From NCBI GenBank assembly GCA_013140935.1, contig JABFSD010000282.1:1-6283 (forward strand): a stretch of DNA of 6,283 nucleotides. Direction: 5' to 3'. A model generated the notes under the pieces. It was not told the origin of the DNA, did not search any database, and saw only the letters and a list, made by a program, of their open reading frames with translations. Source of the stretch: Acidobacteriota bacterium. GTDB lineage: Bacteria > Acidobacteriota > Blastocatellia > RBC074. Each line of letters opens with the position of its first letter. The stretch's first letter is position 1. The translations under genes and the position numbers were made by a program. This document shows positions 4,869-6,283 of this stretch, piece by piece.

Positions 4869-6283
4869 AAGCCAAAATCTTTTCGACCAATTCGCCGTGT
4901 ACGTCGGTCAGCCGGAAGTCGCGTCCCTGAAAGCGATAGGTCAGCCGTTTATGGTCAATGCCGAGCAGGTGCAGCATCGTTGCTTGCAGGTCGTAGACCG
5001 ACACGGGATCGCTCACTATGTTGTAGCTGAAATCATCGGTCTCGCCTAACACCAAGCCTTTTTTTAACCCACCCCCGGCGAGCCACATCGCAAAGTTGCG
5101 CGGATGATGATCGCGTCCGTAATTTTCAGGCGTGAGTTTGCCTTGCGAATAAACCGTGCGTCCAAACTCTCCGCCCCAGACGATCAACGTGTCGTCGAGC
5201 AATCCGCGTTGCTTGAGGTCTTTGACCAGTGCGGCAGAAGGTTGATCTGTCCCGCGACATTGCAAGGCGAGGTCGCGCGGCAGGTCGCCGTGTTGATCCC
5301 AGCCGCGATGATAAAGCTGGATGAAGCGGACTCCGCGTTCGGCCAGGCGGCGCGCGAGCAGGCAGTTCGCGGCGTAAGTGCCGGGCTTGCGCGCTTCTGC
5401 GCCGTAAAGCTCGAAGGTGCTTTCGGGTTCTTTCGACAAGTCCATCAAATCGGGCACGCTCGATTGCATGCGATAGGCCATTTCGTATTGCGTGATGCGC
5501 GTTTCGATTTCGGGGTCGCCGTAATCCTGCGATTTCAGCTTGTTCAATTTGCCAACGGCATCGAGCATCTGACGGCGCGTCTTGGTGTCTACGCCCGGCG
5601 GATTGTCCAGGTAAAGCACGGGTGTGCCGCCGCCGCGCAAACGTACGCCTTGATAATTCGACGGCAGGAATCCGCTTGACCAAAGGCGCGAAAACAGCGG
5701 CTGATCGGTATTGATCGCGTGCGCGGTCGAAAGCAGCACGATGTAAGCAGGCAGGTTTTGATTTTCGCTGCCGAGTCCGTAACTCACCCACGAACCCATG
5801 CTCGGACGTCCGGGTTGCTGAAAGCCCGTCTGAAAAAACGTAATCGCCGGATCGTGATTGATCGCGTCGGTGTTCATCGTGCGAATGACGGTGAGGTCGT
5901 CTACGACGCTGGCGGCGTGCGGCAGCAATTCGCTCACCCACGCGCCCGAATTACCGTGCTGTTTGAATTTGAAAATTGATTTGGCGCAGGGGAACGTCGT
6001 CTGCCCTGAAGTCATGCCGGTAATGCGCTGTCCGTTGCGGACGGAGTCAGGCAACTCAGTGCCGTGTAACTTTTCGAGCGCGGGCTTGTAATCCCACAAA
6101 TCAATTTGCGAAGGCCCGCCCGATTGATGCAGGAAGATGACGCGCTTCACTTTGGGCGCGAAATGCGGCAAGCCAGTGAGTCCGCCAGTCTTGGCGTCTT
6201 TAGCTTGTGCGGCGAATCCGTCTTGCGTGAGCAATGACGAAAGCGCGGCGAGGCCGATGCCTTTGGCTCCGAGACCGAAAAGC
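4867..6283 (-). CDS. DUF1501 domain-containing protein (N-terminus beyond window)
   Basis: The frame is open from the right edge to a TGA at 4867-4869, giving 472 visible codons, nearly a full-length DUF1501 protein. An ATG at 6234 is internal: the frame continues upstream as [18 protein letters not shown], which looks like the hydrophobic part of a Tat-type signal whose twin-arginine motif would be off-window. Family landmarks are [21 protein letters not shown] at the start, [12 protein letters not shown] and [12 protein letters not shown] in the middle, [19 protein letters not shown] (about 353-360 counted from 6234), and [17 protein letters not shown] then [10 protein letters not shown] near the end. 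The fold is related to sulfatases/alkaline phosphatases, with His/Asp metal ligands (DHH, DQH). The activity of DUF1501 proteins is not established. They are commonly encoded beside DUF1549/DUF1553 (PSD1 cytochrome) proteins in Planctomycetes, Verrucomicrobia and Acidobacteriota, so such a gene may lie just upstream. The product is probably exported. Confidence 0.9.
   Translation of the reverse strand, partial: LFGLGAKGIGLAALSSLLTQDGFAAQAKDAKTGGLTGLPHFAPKVKRVIFLHQSGGPSQIDLWDYKPALEKLHGTELPDSVRNGQRITGMTSGQTTFPCAKSIFKFKQHGNSGAWVSELLPHAASVVDDLTVIRTMNTDAINHDPAITFFQTGFQQPGRPSMGSWVSYGLGSENQNLPAYIVLLSTAHAINTDQPLFSRLWSSGFLPSNYQGVRLRGGGTPVLYLDNPPGVDTKTRRQMLDAVGKLNKLKSQDYGDPEIETRITQYEMAYRMQSSVPDLMDLSKEPESTFELYGAEARKPGTYAANCLLARRLAERGVRFIQLYHRGWDQHGDLPRDLALQCRGTDQPSAALVKDLKQRGLLDDTLIVWGGEFGRTVYSQGKLTPENYGRDHHPRNFAMWLAGGGLKKGLVLGETDDFSYNIVSDPVSVYDLQATMLHLLGIDHKRLTYRFQGRDFRLTDVHGELVEKILA

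Noticed and set aside
5126..5941. A 271-codon minus-strand frame and a 191-codon plus-strand frame (5104-5679) within the DUF1501 gene
   Set aside because: Both are shadows of the DUF1501 reading frame, with strongly biased Arg/Ala-rich translations and no family motif.

Overview
The window looks like accessory chromosome of an environmental, moderately GC-rich bacterium. I favour an Acidobacteriota (Blastocatellia-like) genome. It combines a DUF1501 protein, a secreted alpha/beta-hydrolase esterase with a long N-terminal extension, and a DUF5678/retropepsin-like pair, but no ribosomal or other strong phylogenetic marker is present, so this is inference. Most genes lie on the minus strand.

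Layout. (1) 1-1605, minus: an exported esterase cut by the left window edge, with a signal peptide, a GGSTGG nucleophile elbow and a strong Shine-Dalgarno. (2) 1606-1777: a divergent intergenic region. (3) 1778-2542, plus: two end-to-end genes, a DUF5678 protein and a small retropepsin-like aspartyl protease, whose ribosome binding site lies inside the last codons of the first gene. (4) 2484-2875, minus: a small conserved-type gene broken by a one-base frameshift in a G4 run, with an atypical tail converging into the protease gene. (5) 2937-4591, minus: a two-gene operon with a 4-base ATGA overlap. It encodes a nucleotidyltransferase-fold protein followed by a solo DUF262 (GmrS/ParB-like fold) protein. 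This block is visibly AT-richer than both flanks. (6) 4645-4857, minus: a short, probably truncated small gene coupled to the gene upstream. (7) 4867-6283, minus: a DUF1501 protein whose N-terminus lies beyond the right edge.

Interpretation. The flanks (esterase, DUF1501) look like resident genes for exported enzymes. The AT-rich nucleotidyltransferase-DUF262 pair sits between two damaged small genes and resembles an acquired cargo module. DUF262 proteins are known from modification-dependent restriction (GmrSD, BrxU, SspE), but here there is no DUF1524/HNH domain and the partner is a predicted nucleotidyltransferase. This operon is the best candidate for an incompletely described, possibly defence-related system. 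The DUF5678-protease pair is the second candidate: a tightly coupled, uncharacterised cassette. No rRNA, tRNA, CRISPR array, transposase, integrase or convincing intrinsic terminator was seen.
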